NCBI GenBank assembly: GCA_030746435.1
Contig: JASLMV010000007.1
Location: 45,655 to 109,654, forward strand
Length of the DNA stretch: 64,000 nucleotides
DNA from: Gammaproteobacteria bacterium
GTDB lineage: Bacteria; Pseudomonadota; Gammaproteobacteria; Steroidobacterales; GCA-2729495
Direction: 5' to 3'
The stretch's first letter is position 1. Every line of letters begins with the position of its first letter. Shown piece after piece: positions 46,174 through 55,564 of this stretch. The notes under the pieces are model-generated. The model had not been told where the DNA came from and made no database searches. It saw only the letters and a program-made list of their open reading frames with translations. A program made the position numbers and the translations under genes.

Positions 46174-48072
46174 ATGAGAAGGCTCTATAAGCTGCTGGTA
46201 GATAACCAGATATCCCGGCGCGAGTTTGTGCGGGAAGTGACTGCGTTGGGCGTAACCGTCGCGTCTGCGAATGCGCTGGTTGCAGGGGCGTTGTCCGATG
46301 CGACTGCCGCAGAAACAGGTGATAGCGCGGACCAGGCCAGGGAAGTTTCCGGCCTGGGCTCAGACCTGCTGGCGGAATCGCTGCTCGAGGCAGACGTTAA
46401 CTACATCTTCCATGGTTGTGGCGGAGGTATAAATCGCTTTTTTGATGCCTTTGTAACAAGACCTGCTTTCAAGAATTTCCTCGCCACCACTGAAGGACAG
46501 TGTATTGCGATGGCCGAGGGTTACCACATTGCCTCGGGCGGCGAATTGGGCATGGCGATCATACCGCGACCCGGTTTGATGAATGCGGCCGGCAACATCC
46601 TTAATGCAATGGCGCATCGCTCGTCGGTGCTTGTGCTGACTGCCCGGGAAACCAACGAGTTTTCGGAACGGCGGGGCAACAACGAACTTGTCGAATGGGA
46701 GGATGTCTTAAATCCCTTCATGAAGTGGAGCTACAAGATGCAACAGGTCGAGCGCATACCCGAGTTTACTCGCCGCGCCATCAAGGTTGCGCATGCACCA
46801 CTCGGCGGCCCGACTTTCCTTGGCTTTACCGAGAATTTGTTTATAACGGAAGGCACCGGAACTATTGTTCCGCAGAGCCAGCACCATGTGCAGGGTGATA
46901 TCGAGCCCGACGAGGACGTTATTGCAGAAGTAGCAAAACTTTTGCTCAATGCCGAAAAGCCGATCATTGTTCCCGGCCTGGAAGTAAGCAAGTCAAACGC
47001 GGTTGAAGACCTGGTTGAGCTGTCCGAATTGTTGGCGGTCCCGGTCTCCCAGGGGCTGAGCCTGTTCGCCGATTTTCCGAGCATGCATCCCTTATCGATC
47101 GGCGGATTCTCGCGCTATAACGGCTACATGCGGGGTGTTGACCTGGTGATCGTGATCGGCACACAAATGCCGGATCCCGGTCACTACATAACGACCGGGC
47201 CGCTGCCCAAGGGCGCCAAGGTTGTGCATATATCGATGGATCCGGACATGTTGGCCATGGCCGAGCCGACAAATATCAGTCTTGTATCCGATGCGGGCGA
47301 GGCAATTCGGAGTCTCACCTCAGCCGTTAAAGAGCAGGCTTCCAAGCGCAAAATCCGTTCCATTCGTGACGCGCATTACGAGCCTGCCGTCAAGCAGATT
47401 CAGGCCAACCGCGACCGCCTTTTAGGGCGCGCCAAGAGAAAATGGGACCAGGCTCCTATAACCAATGCCCGCCTGAGTATCGAGCTTAACGATGCGCTCG
47501 AGAAAGATGCGATTGTCGTTTCCGAGTCATTGTTCGGTGTCGCCGAATGGTTCGATTTCGGGCCCGATGCAAAAATGCAGATAGGCCCGCAGCCGGGCGA
47601 AGCGCTGGGCTGGGCAACCGGGGTTGCGCTGGGCGCCAAGTTGGCGCAACCGGATAAGCAGGTGATTGCGCTGTCGGGCGACGGCGCGTTCATGTTCTCC
47701 AATAACCTGTGGGCATTGTCACGTTACGACGCACCGGTACTTATAGTTATCTACAACAACCAGGCTTACAACATGAACCGTGCGTTTGGCTGGATCCGTG
47801 GTGGGGCGCAGGCTGAACAAAAGAAGGACATGCTTACCTACCTGGGAGACCCCAACGTTGACTTTACGTTGCTTGCCAAGGCGCACGACATAGAGGGCGA
47901 GATCGCATCCGACCCGGCAGATTTGCGCGCCGCTATCGAAAGGGGGCTCGCCGTCACTGCCAGCGGCAGGCCTTACCTGCTGGATGTGCGCACGGAAAGA
48001 TGGGGCGCAGGTGGCGACCTCGAGTGGCACCCGGGCATTTCGATTGCCGAACTGCGTAACCGGAAAGTCTGA
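46174..48072 (+). CDS. TPP-dependent enzyme (acetolactate synthase/benzoylformate decarboxylase superfamily) with Tat signal
   Basis: A 632-residue protein. Residues 14-20 read SRREFVR, a twin-arginine motif, followed by a mildly hydrophobic stretch ending around DATAAE. The pyrimidine domain has the glutamate in TTEGQCIAMAEGY near 110, the middle domain spans about 235-370, and the PP domain has LSGDGAFMFSN near 505 with NN about 30 residues on, the TPP/Mg signature. Known relatives are cytoplasmic, so a Tat-exported folded holoenzyme is unusual. Reaction unknown; decarboxylation or ligation of a 2-oxo acid is the superfamily rule. Followed by a cytochrome c gene. Confidence 0.88.
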   Translation: MRRLYKLLVDNQISRREFVREVTALGVTVASANALVAGALSDATAAETGDSADQAREVSGLGSDLLAESLLEADVNYIFHGCGGGINRFFDAFVTRPAFKNFLATTEGQCIAMAEGYHIASGGELGMAIIPRPGLMNAAGNILNAMAHRSSVLVLTARETNEFSERRGNNELVEWEDVLNPFMKWSYKMQQVERIPEFTRRAIKVAHAPLGGPTFLGFTENLFITEGTGTIVPQSQHHVQGDIEPDEDVIAEVAKLLLNAEKPIIVPGLEVSKSNAVEDLVELSELLAVPVSQGLSLFADFPSMHPLSIGGFSRYNGYMRGVDLVIVIGTQMPDPGHYITTGPLPKGAKVVHISMDPDMLAMAEPTNISLVSDAGEAIRSLTSAVKEQASKRKIRSIRDAHYEPAVKQIQANRDRLLGRAKRKWDQAPITNARLSIELNDALEKDAIVVSESLFGVAEWFDFGPDAKMQIGPQPGEALGWATGVALGAKLAQPDKQVIALSGDGAFMFSNNLWALSRYDAPVLIVIYNNQAYNMNRAFGWIRGGAQAEQKKDMLTYLGDPNVDFTLLAKAHDIEGEIASDPADLRAAIERGLAVTASGRPYLLDVRTERWGAGGDLEWHPGISIAELRNRKV

Positions 48073-48105
48073 CCGGCGGTTAACATGGGGTACCAGGGAA
48101 TAAAG

Positions 48106-48399
48106 ATGGCGACGAAACGGCTTTTTTGGCCACAGATTCTGGCAGGATTCTGTCTGAGTCTGCTTGGTGCAGCAGCACTGGCAGACGAAGCCCGGGCCGC
48201 GGAGGGTCGGGAGCTGTATGGTGATTTTTGTGAGAACTGTCACGGGCCCAACAGGGAAGGTCTGCAGACTTTTGAGGGTGACCTGGCCGCGCTGACGGAA
48301 AGACTGGAAGGGTTTACAGAAGAGATGCCGGATTTTGCCGGCTTCTTCGAGGAAGATGAAATAGCCGCTTTGTATGAGTACCTGACGGCACCAAAGTAG
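48106..48399 (+). CDS. small class I c-type cytochrome
   Basis: Start chosen at the ATG at 48106 with AGGGA upstream; an ATG at 48085 would add seven residues. About 97 residues with a signal peptide (MATKRLFWPQ..., ending ALADEARA). Haem site CENCH near 45 and a probable methionine ligand in EEMPDFAGFF near 71, with the usual C-terminal helix EDEIAALYEYL. A soluble periplasmic electron carrier, possibly taking electrons from one of the neighbouring exported enzymes. It lies between the first Tat TPP enzyme and the DUF1838 gene, with 33 and 9 bases between coding regions. Confidence 0.9.
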   Translation: MATKRLFWPQILAGFCLSLLGAAALADEARAAEGRELYGDFCENCHGPNREGLQTFEGDLAALTERLEGFTEEMPDFAGFFEEDEIAALYEYLTAPK

Positions 48400-48408
48400 A
48401 AACTATAA

Positions 48409-49470
48409 ATGGCCCGCGCGAAAGGACCGTTCTTAAAGCGCTTTACCCGAAGAAGGTTTTTCAGGGATTCCGCCGCGCTGGGATTGCTGACAACGTTGGC
48501 GGCCAAAATGGGGCTGGTAAAAACCGCTGCCGCCAATACCGAACAAGTTCACAGGAGAACAGGAATGGCTAAGTATCTAGATCCGTTACCACCCGGGTTC
48601 AACCCGGGTCCGCTCGATATGGAGAAACCGCTGGATAACCAGGTTGCCATGCTCAAGCTGCAGGCCGACCTGTCCGGTGAACCGGTTATCGGCATCTTTC
48701 CGGGCAAGGCCTGGATCTGGATTCCCGGCGAGGGCAACTACGAGATTTTCCATACCTACGGTGTGGGTGCGAGCCGGCTGGAGTACAACCCCGACGAGCA
48801 GGGCTGGCGTTTTTACCACCGTGAGATCCTGCTTTACACAGACCCGCAGACGGGAGAGGTAGTCGATACCTGGAAGAACCCGGTTACCGGCATGACGGTT
48901 CGGGTGGTGCATGTACACAACGATCCGGTGCAGCGTTTCTATCCGTTGGAGAAAGGACCGTTTGCACCGCCGTATCCGTACATGATCAACGGCGACAACC
49001 TGGTGTTCCAGGTGGATGTGTTCAGGCCGCCGGCGCCGGGCAACAACCCGCTGACGCGCAAGGACTACCCGCTGCACTCACAACAGGACCTCTACCAGAC
49101 GGGCGAACTGTGGGCGATACACGGCAGCATGAAGGCGCTCAACGATCCGGAAAATACCCGGGTGCCGTGTCACACAGCCTGGGGCCGCATTTCCATGTGG
49201 GAACCGTTCTTCGAAATGGGTAACCGGCCGGGGTTCGTCGTGTATCACAGCCAGGCGTTCACTACGCAAAACGGCGTTGACGATATCGACCCGAAGATTG
49301 TCAGCTACATGGAAAAACATTACCCGCAGTTTCTTGAGTACCCGCACGCACCTACCGAATGGGGCGAGGGTTTCCAGGAAAATCACTGGACCTATTCGCA
49401 GAAAATTATCGACAAGGCGAGAGCCGAGGGCAAAACCGTTGGCGAAAGCGTATTCGGTGTTTTCGACTGA
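48409..49470 (+). CDS. DUF1838 family protein with Tat signal
   Basis: A 353-residue protein. TRRRFFRDSAALG (about 13-25) is a twin-arginine signal, with cleavage expected around KTAAA. The mature part matches the DUF1838 family by GEGNYEIFHTYGVGASRLE and RVVHVHNDPVQRF and has many aromatic residues. The family has no assigned function. It is the third gene in a tight run after the TPP enzyme and cytochrome, suggesting a shared exported pathway. It converges with the solute-binding-like gene, 7 bases away. Confidence 0.85.
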   Translation: MARAKGPFLKRFTRRRFFRDSAALGLLTTLAAKMGLVKTAAANTEQVHRRTGMAKYLDPLPPGFNPGPLDMEKPLDNQVAMLKLQADLSGEPVIGIFPGKAWIWIPGEGNYEIFHTYGVGASRLEYNPDEQGWRFYHREILLYTDPQTGEVVDTWKNPVTGMTVRVVHVHNDPVQRFYPLEKGPFAPPYPYMINGDNLVFQVDVFRPPAPGNNPLTRKDYPLHSQQDLYQTGELWAIHGSMKALNDPENTRVPCHTAWGRISMWEPFFEMGNRPGFVVYHSQAFTTQNGVDDIDPKIVSYMEKHYPQFLEYPHAPTEWGEGFQENHWTYSQKIIDKARAEGKTVGESVFGVFD

Positions 49471-49477
49471 TGCTTAG

Positions 49478-50419
49478 CTAGTCGACTGCAGCCCAGAGTG
49501 GTGTGCCCGCGACAATCATCGTATTGACGGCATGAAACAACCCCGCGGTAGCGGTTTCCGCTTCGCCGTCACCATCGGTGTCGATGTATTCCGGAAAATA
49601 GCTTTCATTCGGTAACGGACTGATCATTGCATCGGCAGTGCCGTTAACCAGCTTGGGCAGGCACAGTGCCAGGTCATTCATGAACTCGGTCTTCTTTGTC
49701 TGTCCCGGCTGGTCGAAATAGGTCTTGGTCAGTTCGTTCGAGAGCGGCCCCGCGCAAAAATGCACGCCGGACGCGTTCAGGGCATCGTCTACATTTTTCC
49801 AGCCAGGGCCACCGTCCTTGAGCATCCATATAAACTGCCCCGTCGCGGTCATCGTGCAGCTGTAACGCCGATGCGTCCGGCGCCGTTCGCCGTCCCGGGT
49901 GGAGCCGCCGAGTGCATTGACAAGGCCGAGTATGTCGGCCTCACCTGAATTGAGATAGTCCGTATTCCGGAAGGGTGGCGGAATCATGACCCTGTTTTGA
50001 TCGATCTTTTCCGCGCCGTAGTGATCCGCAATTCGCCTGAAGATTATATCGATCAGTGCACTGCCCATGTGCGTAAAGTGAAAGGCTGTCGAACCCTCAT
50101 CAATTTTTCCGGTATCGGAGACACCGACATTAATGACACCTTCGTCGAGTATTCGCTTAAGTGTGCCCGTCGGGTTTTCGGGATAACGGGTAACTTCAGG
50201 GTCGGGCAGGCAGTCTGCCATGTTGACAACCAGGTCCTGGGCGTCGAAACGGCCTATAAGTTCCCGGACTTCGCCTTCATCCAGGGCGCGCACCCAGGCG
50301 GCGTCGATCGCATCGACCAGTTGCTGGCGCCCTTCCGGTGGACCCTTCAGTTCGGCCATGCACGAGGTGCTCAGGGTTAGGCAGATGACAGCGCACGCAA
50401 AACGGTAAACCTGGTTCAT
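49478..50419 (-). CDS. periplasmic solute-binding-like protein (family 3 type)
   Basis: The ATG at 50417-50419 (MNQVYRFACAVI) gives 313 residues with a signal peptide ending SCMAE; the ATG at 50464 lacks a good signal. GTLKRILDEGVINVGVSDTG near 85 resembles the start of a family 3 solute-binding domain, and LNSGEADILGLVNALGG near 155 its ligand region. No permease or ATPase genes are nearby, so it may be a sensor or an enzyme of the same fold, such as a dehydratase. The only minus-strand gene in this stretch of the island. Confidence 0.6.
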   Translation of the reverse strand: MNQVYRFACAVICLTLSTSCMAELKGPPEGRQQLVDAIDAAWVRALDEGEVRELIGRFDAQDLVVNMADCLPDPEVTRYPENPTGTLKRILDEGVINVGVSDTGKIDEGSTAFHFTHMGSALIDIIFRRIADHYGAEKIDQNRVMIPPPFRNTDYLNSGEADILGLVNALGGSTRDGERRRTHRRYSCTMTATGQFIWMLKDGGPGWKNVDDALNASGVHFCAGPLSNELTKTYFDQPGQTKKTEFMNDLALCLPKLVNGTADAMISPLPNESYFPEYIDTDGDGEAETATAGLFHAVNTMIVAGTPLWAAVD

Positions 50420-50623
50420 GCAGTACTCCCTATTATTCTCGTTTTTCCCGATGCCGTTTAGCATAGCAAGCTCCTGAACGCAGTAGCGTGGAGGGCTTCG
50501 GGCCTGTCCGCTGTATGCAGACCCGGCCGGATAGCGTTGTCCCGCGCCCGGTCAGACCGTATTCTGGTTCGCAAAGGTGCCTGCCACGCGGGTGTCGCAC
50601 AAGAGCAAAAAGGGGAAAAGGAT

Positions 50624-52126
50624 ATGCGAGGTTGGAAGGGGCTGACCTGGGCCGCAACGTTACTGGCAGTCACGTCTACCGGATGTGCGGCAGATCGCCG
50701 GCTGACACAGATCGACCCCGATCTTCTGCCCGACGCCGCAGTCGTGCAGGACTGGCATGAACGTAAAGCCGCCGGTATACACACATTTACGGGCAGTCCT
50801 TCCTGGCATAACTTCATGCAGATCGTTGAGGCAGGCATGGAAGAGGCAGGACTCGTCGACGTCATCCGCGACCGCTTCACTTACAAACGCTGGTTTACCT
50901 CGGACGACCCCAAGGAACAGGAGTGGTCGCTGACACTCGATGGGAGCTCCATTCCGGTTGCATCGTACTGGGCCTATTCCGGGTCCACCGGTGAATCCGG
51001 AGTGACCGCACCGTTGTTGCTGTATGACAAGGACAACCCTCCCGAGTCCATGGAGGGCCGGATCGTTGTCTTCCAGGTGCCGGGCCTGGCCGAACCACTG
51101 CCGAGAATGTTCCAGGAAGCCGGATACGAATTTGCCACCGACGCAGAAACTATTGGCAAGAACAGGATCCTGTCGGCAAACCAGTGGTACCAGACGAACT
51201 ATGTCACGCGTTTCGGTCGTCTGAACGCCATCATGAAAGACAGCGGTGCTGCGGGTGCGCTGGTCGTGTTCAGCATGGGTCCCGAGCGAGCGGCCGGACT
51301 TTATACTTTTCCCTTACTCGAACCCGGCATCGTAGGCGTGCCTGGTCTGTACCTCGACCGGGTTAACGGTGCGCCTGTGCTTGAGGCTGCAAAAGAGGGC
51401 CGTGAGGCAACGCTGCGGCTGATTGCCGATCGCGAGCAGGTCAACGGATATTTCTACACGGGCTTCCTGCCGGGCCGGAATTACGGTTCTGACGATGACG
51501 AGTATGTGTTCCTGATAACGCATGGCGATGGACCGAATCTGACACAGGACAACGGCGGCTTCGCATTGTTGTCGCTGGTTCAGTATTTCTCGAAGATCTC
51601 GCAGGAAGATCGCCCGCGCACGCTGGCGGTGATGATCGATTCACAACATTTTACGCCGCACCGGCACATGGATGACTGGTACGAAATGCATCCGGAGATC
51701 GTCGAGCGCATCGTGGCGACGATCGGTGTCGAACACCTGGGGCAGCGTGAGTACATGGAGGAAGGTGACCGTTTCGTGCAGTCCGGTCTGCCCGAAACAA
51801 CGATTGTTTTTGCCCAGGATAACGACACACTCATTAACGGTGCCATCGAAGGCGTAAGGGCTTTTGCGATGCCGCGAACGATGGTCCAGTCACCACCGCG
51901 TGGCGGTCAGGGTAACTGGTCCGGTATGAGTGATGTCTCTGTTAAGAAGAACTATCCGGGTTACGGTATTAGCACTAATATGAGTGCTTACTGGTCTACC
52001 CGCGCAGGAATCCAGACATTTGACAGCGAATTATTCGTAAAACAGATTGGATTGGCAGCACACCTTGCAGGCGTGCTTATGAGCGCGAGCCTGAACGAGA
52101 TGGCGCTGCCGGCAAAAGAAGAATAA
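50624..52126 (+). CDS. exported M28-like protein with PA-like insert, variant metal site (second copy)
   Basis: The ATG at 50624 follows AAAAGGGGAAAAGG; about 500 residues. The signal ends TSTGC, a possible though poor lipobox. A PA-like region spans about 130-270. The M28 core has ITHGDGPNLTQDNGG near 325 (HxD and DN) and VMIDSQHFTPHRHM near 362, where the usual Glu-Glu is Gln-His. GVEHLGQREY follows near 397. It is a distant paralogue of the 44454 gene and, like it, stands just upstream (11 bases) of a Tat TPP enzyme. Confidence 0.75.
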   Translation: MRGWKGLTWAATLLAVTSTGCAADRRLTQIDPDLLPDAAVVQDWHERKAAGIHTFTGSPSWHNFMQIVEAGMEEAGLVDVIRDRFTYKRWFTSDDPKEQEWSLTLDGSSIPVASYWAYSGSTGESGVTAPLLLYDKDNPPESMEGRIVVFQVPGLAEPLPRMFQEAGYEFATDAETIGKNRILSANQWYQTNYVTRFGRLNAIMKDSGAAGALVVFSMGPERAAGLYTFPLLEPGIVGVPGLYLDRVNGAPVLEAAKEGREATLRLIADREQVNGYFYTGFLPGRNYGSDDDEYVFLITHGDGPNLTQDNGGFALLSLVQYFSKISQEDRPRTLAVMIDSQHFTPHRHMDDWYEMHPEIVERIVATIGVEHLGQREYMEEGDRFVQSGLPETTIVFAQDNDTLINGAIEGVRAFAMPRTMVQSPPRGGQGNWSGMSDVSVKKNYPGYGISTNMSAYWSTRAGIQTFDSELFVKQIGLAAHLAGVLMSASLNEMALPAKEE

Positions 52127-52137
52127 CGGGGGAAGAA

Positions 52138-54039
52138 ATGAGGCATCTGGTAAAACAATTACTCGATCAGGAGTTATCACGCCGCGATTTTGGCAAGACG
52201 ATGATCGCGATGGGCTTTAGTACCGCCGCTACAGAATCGGTTTTGAGTTCGGTTGCCGTGGCGGCGGACGAGGGCGTAACGGCGGCCGCGTTCGAGTTCA
52301 CCGGTAACGGTGGCGAAGTCATCGTCGAGTGCCTTAGAGCAGCCGGTGTGGAGTACGTTTTCGATACCAACTCGACAGGTCAGGCGACGTTCTACGACGC
52401 CTGCGGCCAGGGGGAAGGGCTCAAACTGATAGTCGCGCTGCAGGAGGGGCAGGCCACGGCTATAGCGCACGGTTACGAACTTGGCAGCGGTAAGACAGCC
52501 GCCCTGTTTATGCCGAGTATCGGCATGCCAAATACACTCTGTAACCTTTACAACGCGTGGAAAGACCGTTCTGCGCTGGTGGTTTTTTCTGACGGTCAAT
52601 CGAGCGACATGGTAGGCCGTGACGGATTTCAGCAGGTTGAGAACTGGCTGGAGCCTACGGAACAGTTCACGAAGTGGCGCTGGGAAGTTCGGCACCCCGA
52701 CCGCATTGCCGAAATGACCCGCCGCGCACTGAAAGTTGCGGGTACTCCACCCGGTGGACCGACCTACGTGAAGTTTCCACGCGACATCATGACGGCACAG
52801 GACATCACGCAGAAAATCTATCCTGCTGACAGTTTCAATGTGCCGGTTGAAATGGCGCCGCGGGCAGAGGCGATTGATCAGGCCGCACGCATGTTGATCG
52901 AAGCGGAGAAGCCTCTGATCAACGTCGGCTCCGAAGTAAGCCGGGCCGGGGCCAATGCAGACTTACTCGAACTTGCGGAACTTTTAGGCGCGCCCGTATC
53001 GCAGGGCTATAGCGTCTTCAGCGACTTTCCCTTCAGGCATCCGCTCTGGCAGGGCTTCGCGGGCATGGGTTTCCCTAAAGGTCTGCGCAGAGCCGATGTG
53101 TTCCTGAACCTCGGCTCGCTGATGCCGGACGAGTCGATTATTACCGCCCCCGTTCGCGATACGACAAAGGTGATTAACGCGCGGCTCGAGTACGACGTCA
53201 TCGCGAACCGGCACCCGACCGAACTCGCCATTGCCGCAGGTATGGGTGAAACGGTTAGCGCACTGCTCGACTCCGTTAAATCACAGGCCACCGCCGAGCA
53301 GCTGAAAAATATCAGCACGCCGCGACTCGAAAAAGCGCAGAAAGACTATGAAAAGACCTGGGCATCGAAACGCCGGCGAGCGGAGAAGAAGTGGAACAAT
53401 GCCCCGATAATTCCTGAGCGCCTGTGTTACGAGATGGACCAGGTGCTCGAAGAAGACGCGATCCTTGTGGTCGAGACCGGCGACCGGTCGCCGCAGGAGT
53501 GGATGAATATCGCGCCTGGCAAGAAACACCTGATAGGCCCGACGACCGGCTGGGCGCTGGGCTGGGGTATCGGGGCATCGCTGGGTGTGAAGATAGCGCA
53601 ACCCGACAGACAGGTTATTGCAATGGTCGGTGACGGAGCGATGTTGTTCGGCCAGATCGAGGCACTGTGGACAGCTGCACGGTACGAGATTCCGGTAACG
53701 ATGGTTGTGTTTAACAACCACAGTTACGACGGTGAGCGCGGTCGCATCTACCTGATGTCGCAGTTGGCCCGGGAAAACAAGGAAGCCTGGAAAGACATGT
53801 CCTGCTACCTGGGCAATCCGGACATAAACTATGTAGATATAGCCCAGGGTTTCGGCATCATCGGCGAAAAACTGGAAAAACCCGGCGATATCAAGAAGGT
53901 ATTCAAACGCGCCGCGTCTGCAAACCGCGAGGGCAGGCCCTTTATGGTCGATGCATCCATCGCCCGCCGCGGAGCGCATGCCGAATCTACCTGGCATCCG
54001 GAGATTTCCATCGCAGGTATGCGTTCGGTCAAAGTCTGA
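52138..54039 (+). CDS. TPP-dependent enzyme with Tat signal (second copy)
   Basis: A 633-residue paralogue of the 46174 product. SRRDFGK at 14-20 is the twin-arginine motif, with likely processing near VAVAADEG. The catalytic glutamate is in ALQEGQATAIAHGYELGSG near 103. The TPP/Mg motif is MVGDGAMLFGQIEALW near 500, with NN at the expected distance (VVFNNHSYDG). Both proteins end with the same EISIAGMRSVKV/GISIAELRNRKV-like tail. The reaction is unknown. Together with the M28-like gene 11 bases upstream it repeats the cassette at 44454-48072. Confidence 0.88.
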   Translation: MRHLVKQLLDQELSRRDFGKTMIAMGFSTAATESVLSSVAVAADEGVTAAAFEFTGNGGEVIVECLRAAGVEYVFDTNSTGQATFYDACGQGEGLKLIVALQEGQATAIAHGYELGSGKTAALFMPSIGMPNTLCNLYNAWKDRSALVVFSDGQSSDMVGRDGFQQVENWLEPTEQFTKWRWEVRHPDRIAEMTRRALKVAGTPPGGPTYVKFPRDIMTAQDITQKIYPADSFNVPVEMAPRAEAIDQAARMLIEAEKPLINVGSEVSRAGANADLLELAELLGAPVSQGYSVFSDFPFRHPLWQGFAGMGFPKGLRRADVFLNLGSLMPDESIITAPVRDTTKVINARLEYDVIANRHPTELAIAAGMGETVSALLDSVKSQATAEQLKNISTPRLEKAQKDYEKTWASKRRRAEKKWNNAPIIPERLCYEMDQVLEEDAILVVETGDRSPQEWMNIAPGKKHLIGPTTGWALGWGIGASLGVKIAQPDRQVIAMVGDGAMLFGQIEALWTAARYEIPVTMVVFNNHSYDGERGRIYLMSQLARENKEAWKDMSCYLGNPDINYVDIAQGFGIIGEKLEKPGDIKKVFKRAASANREGRPFMVDASIARRGAHAESTWHPEISIAGMRSVKV

Positions 54040-54386
54040 CCGGCTGGGCCCGGCAAAGGCGTTCCTGTAGGTGCATTCAAGCTGTATAAACAAAATCTGC
54101 TGTAGGAGTCGGCTTGTCGCTCTCGGCCGTCCATGGCCTCCGCGACGTTCGGACATCCTATCCAGCATAGCCGCGAACCTGCGGCAGGTGAGTGCAGTGC
54201 CTATTGCAGAGGCTGTTGATGCAGGCCCACATCGGATACTTCTTCCGTAACAGGCAATGATTGAAAGCACGGCGGGTTCGCGGCTGGTCGCTCCCGGGCG
54301 TCCTGCCCTCCGCGACATTGGGGCGTCCTGCCCGGCAAGACGCTCCTACAAGCGGCAATCTGACCTAAAGTCGTACGCGGATACCA
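54040..54386. repeat. REP-like intergenic repeat region
   Basis: No gene supported. Two direct copies of a roughly 57-base unit lie at 54111-54167 and 54282-54337, sharing GTCGCTC and CCTCCGCGAC blocks. A TGTAGGAG foot at 54101 and its inverse CTCCTACA at 54343-54350 flank the copies, as in gammaproteobacterial REP elements with GTAG feet. A third, partial CTGTAGG is at 54065. It separates convergent genes and may stabilise or terminate transcripts. Confidence 0.65.
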
Positions 54387-55562
54387 CTACCACGGAATCT
54401 TCAGGAACAGGTCGCAGGTGCGTGCCATCATGGCGCCGTCCGGGTCGCCCGGCATCGGGCTCAGCCGATGCCAGAGGGCTTCGTCAGGTGTATTGCAGCG
54501 GAATACACAGGTGCCCTGGTTCGCGCTGTCGGCAACATTGAAAGGACTTTCGCGCACTTCCGCAACAGCATCACGCTCGGCGCAACTCTGGGTGCTGAAG
54601 GTGCCACCGTCTCCCTGGTATTTTTGGCCGCTCTCATCCCAACTGGTCTTGGTCGAATGCCGGATTGCGCAGTCCTCCCGTGCTGATTCGTAGTCCCAGC
54701 CAGATCCGCTGTAGTCCTGGCAGAACTGCGAGCCGGCAGGGCCAAAATACAGCACACAACTACCGGCCGTTGATGTACGCGATGACGGTTCGGTGCACTC
54801 CGGCCGGGGCCGGGGGAAAAGTTTCGTATCACCGCGCAGGGATCCCACGGTCATCCAGCGCTTCATTGCTGCCAGCGTAATCAGCTTGCAATGATGTGTA
54901 CCCTGGAACCAGTCGCCCGCCGGACCTGGCCACGGCACCTGTACCGAAGGAGCCTGTATTTGTATTGCATCCGGAGCGTCAGGATCGCCTACTGGCTTAA
55001 TAAAATCACTTACGACTGACGGGAGCCACTCACCACCCGCTACAGCCCTGTAGTCGTCTGCAAATTGTAACGGTACGCCATCGGCAAGATAACGGCGCCT
55101 CTGTTCGGCCGTCAATTCTCCGAGTGCCAGCCTGTAGGTAAGTTCATTGGTATCGCGACAGGTGCCCGGCGGTGCTGGTAGCTGCAGGTCGAGTATGTCA
55201 TTCGCCCGGGCCTGGTTAATCTGTTTACAGGCAACACTTACCGCCAGTTCCTGCCTGGAAACCTGTACCGTTATCGTAAGCGACGCAACTGAAACGGTAT
55301 TACTGTCTCCGTCAGCATCCATCTGCTCCGTGATGAAGGTGCCACCTTCAGCAACCAGTGTATTAAAAGTGAAATCACCGGGTTGCGCATTCAGTATCTG
55401 CAGTTGAGCGGTATTGCAAAGCTCCTGGTCATACGTGCCACTGGCAAGAAGCTCTTCGATATAGGGTTCGGGCAGTTCGGCAAATGCGGCCAGACTTGCA
55501 CACAGGCCGGCCACCAGTGACAACAACCGGCCAGATCGTGAGCGGGCTTGTAAGCGCAGCAT
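54387..55562 (-). CDS. secreted cysteine-containing protein of unknown function
   Basis: A 391-residue protein with a signal peptide ending AAFAELPE (about 29). It has about a dozen cysteines in the mature part and a small acidic DADGDSN stretch near 80. The C-terminal third is Ser/Gly-rich with several Trp. I recognise no domain. Its start is 2 bases after the DUF3500 stop, so the two genes are an operon and probably act on the same exported substrate or structure. The REP-like region follows its stop. Confidence 0.7.
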   Translation of the reverse strand: MLRLQARSRSGRLLSLVAGLCASLAAFAELPEPYIEELLASGTYDQELCNTAQLQILNAQPGDFTFNTLVAEGGTFITEQMDADGDSNTVSVASLTITVQVSRQELAVSVACKQINQARANDILDLQLPAPPGTCRDTNELTYRLALGELTAEQRRRYLADGVPLQFADDYRAVAGGEWLPSVVSDFIKPVGDPDAPDAIQIQAPSVQVPWPGPAGDWFQGTHHCKLITLAAMKRWMTVGSLRGDTKLFPRPRPECTEPSSRTSTAGSCVLYFGPAGSQFCQDYSGSGWDYESAREDCAIRHSTKTSWDESGQKYQGDGGTFSTQSCAERDAVAEVRESPFNVADSANQGTCVFRCNTPDEALWHRLSPMPGDPDGAMMARTCDLFLKIPW

Positions 55563-55564
55563 GT

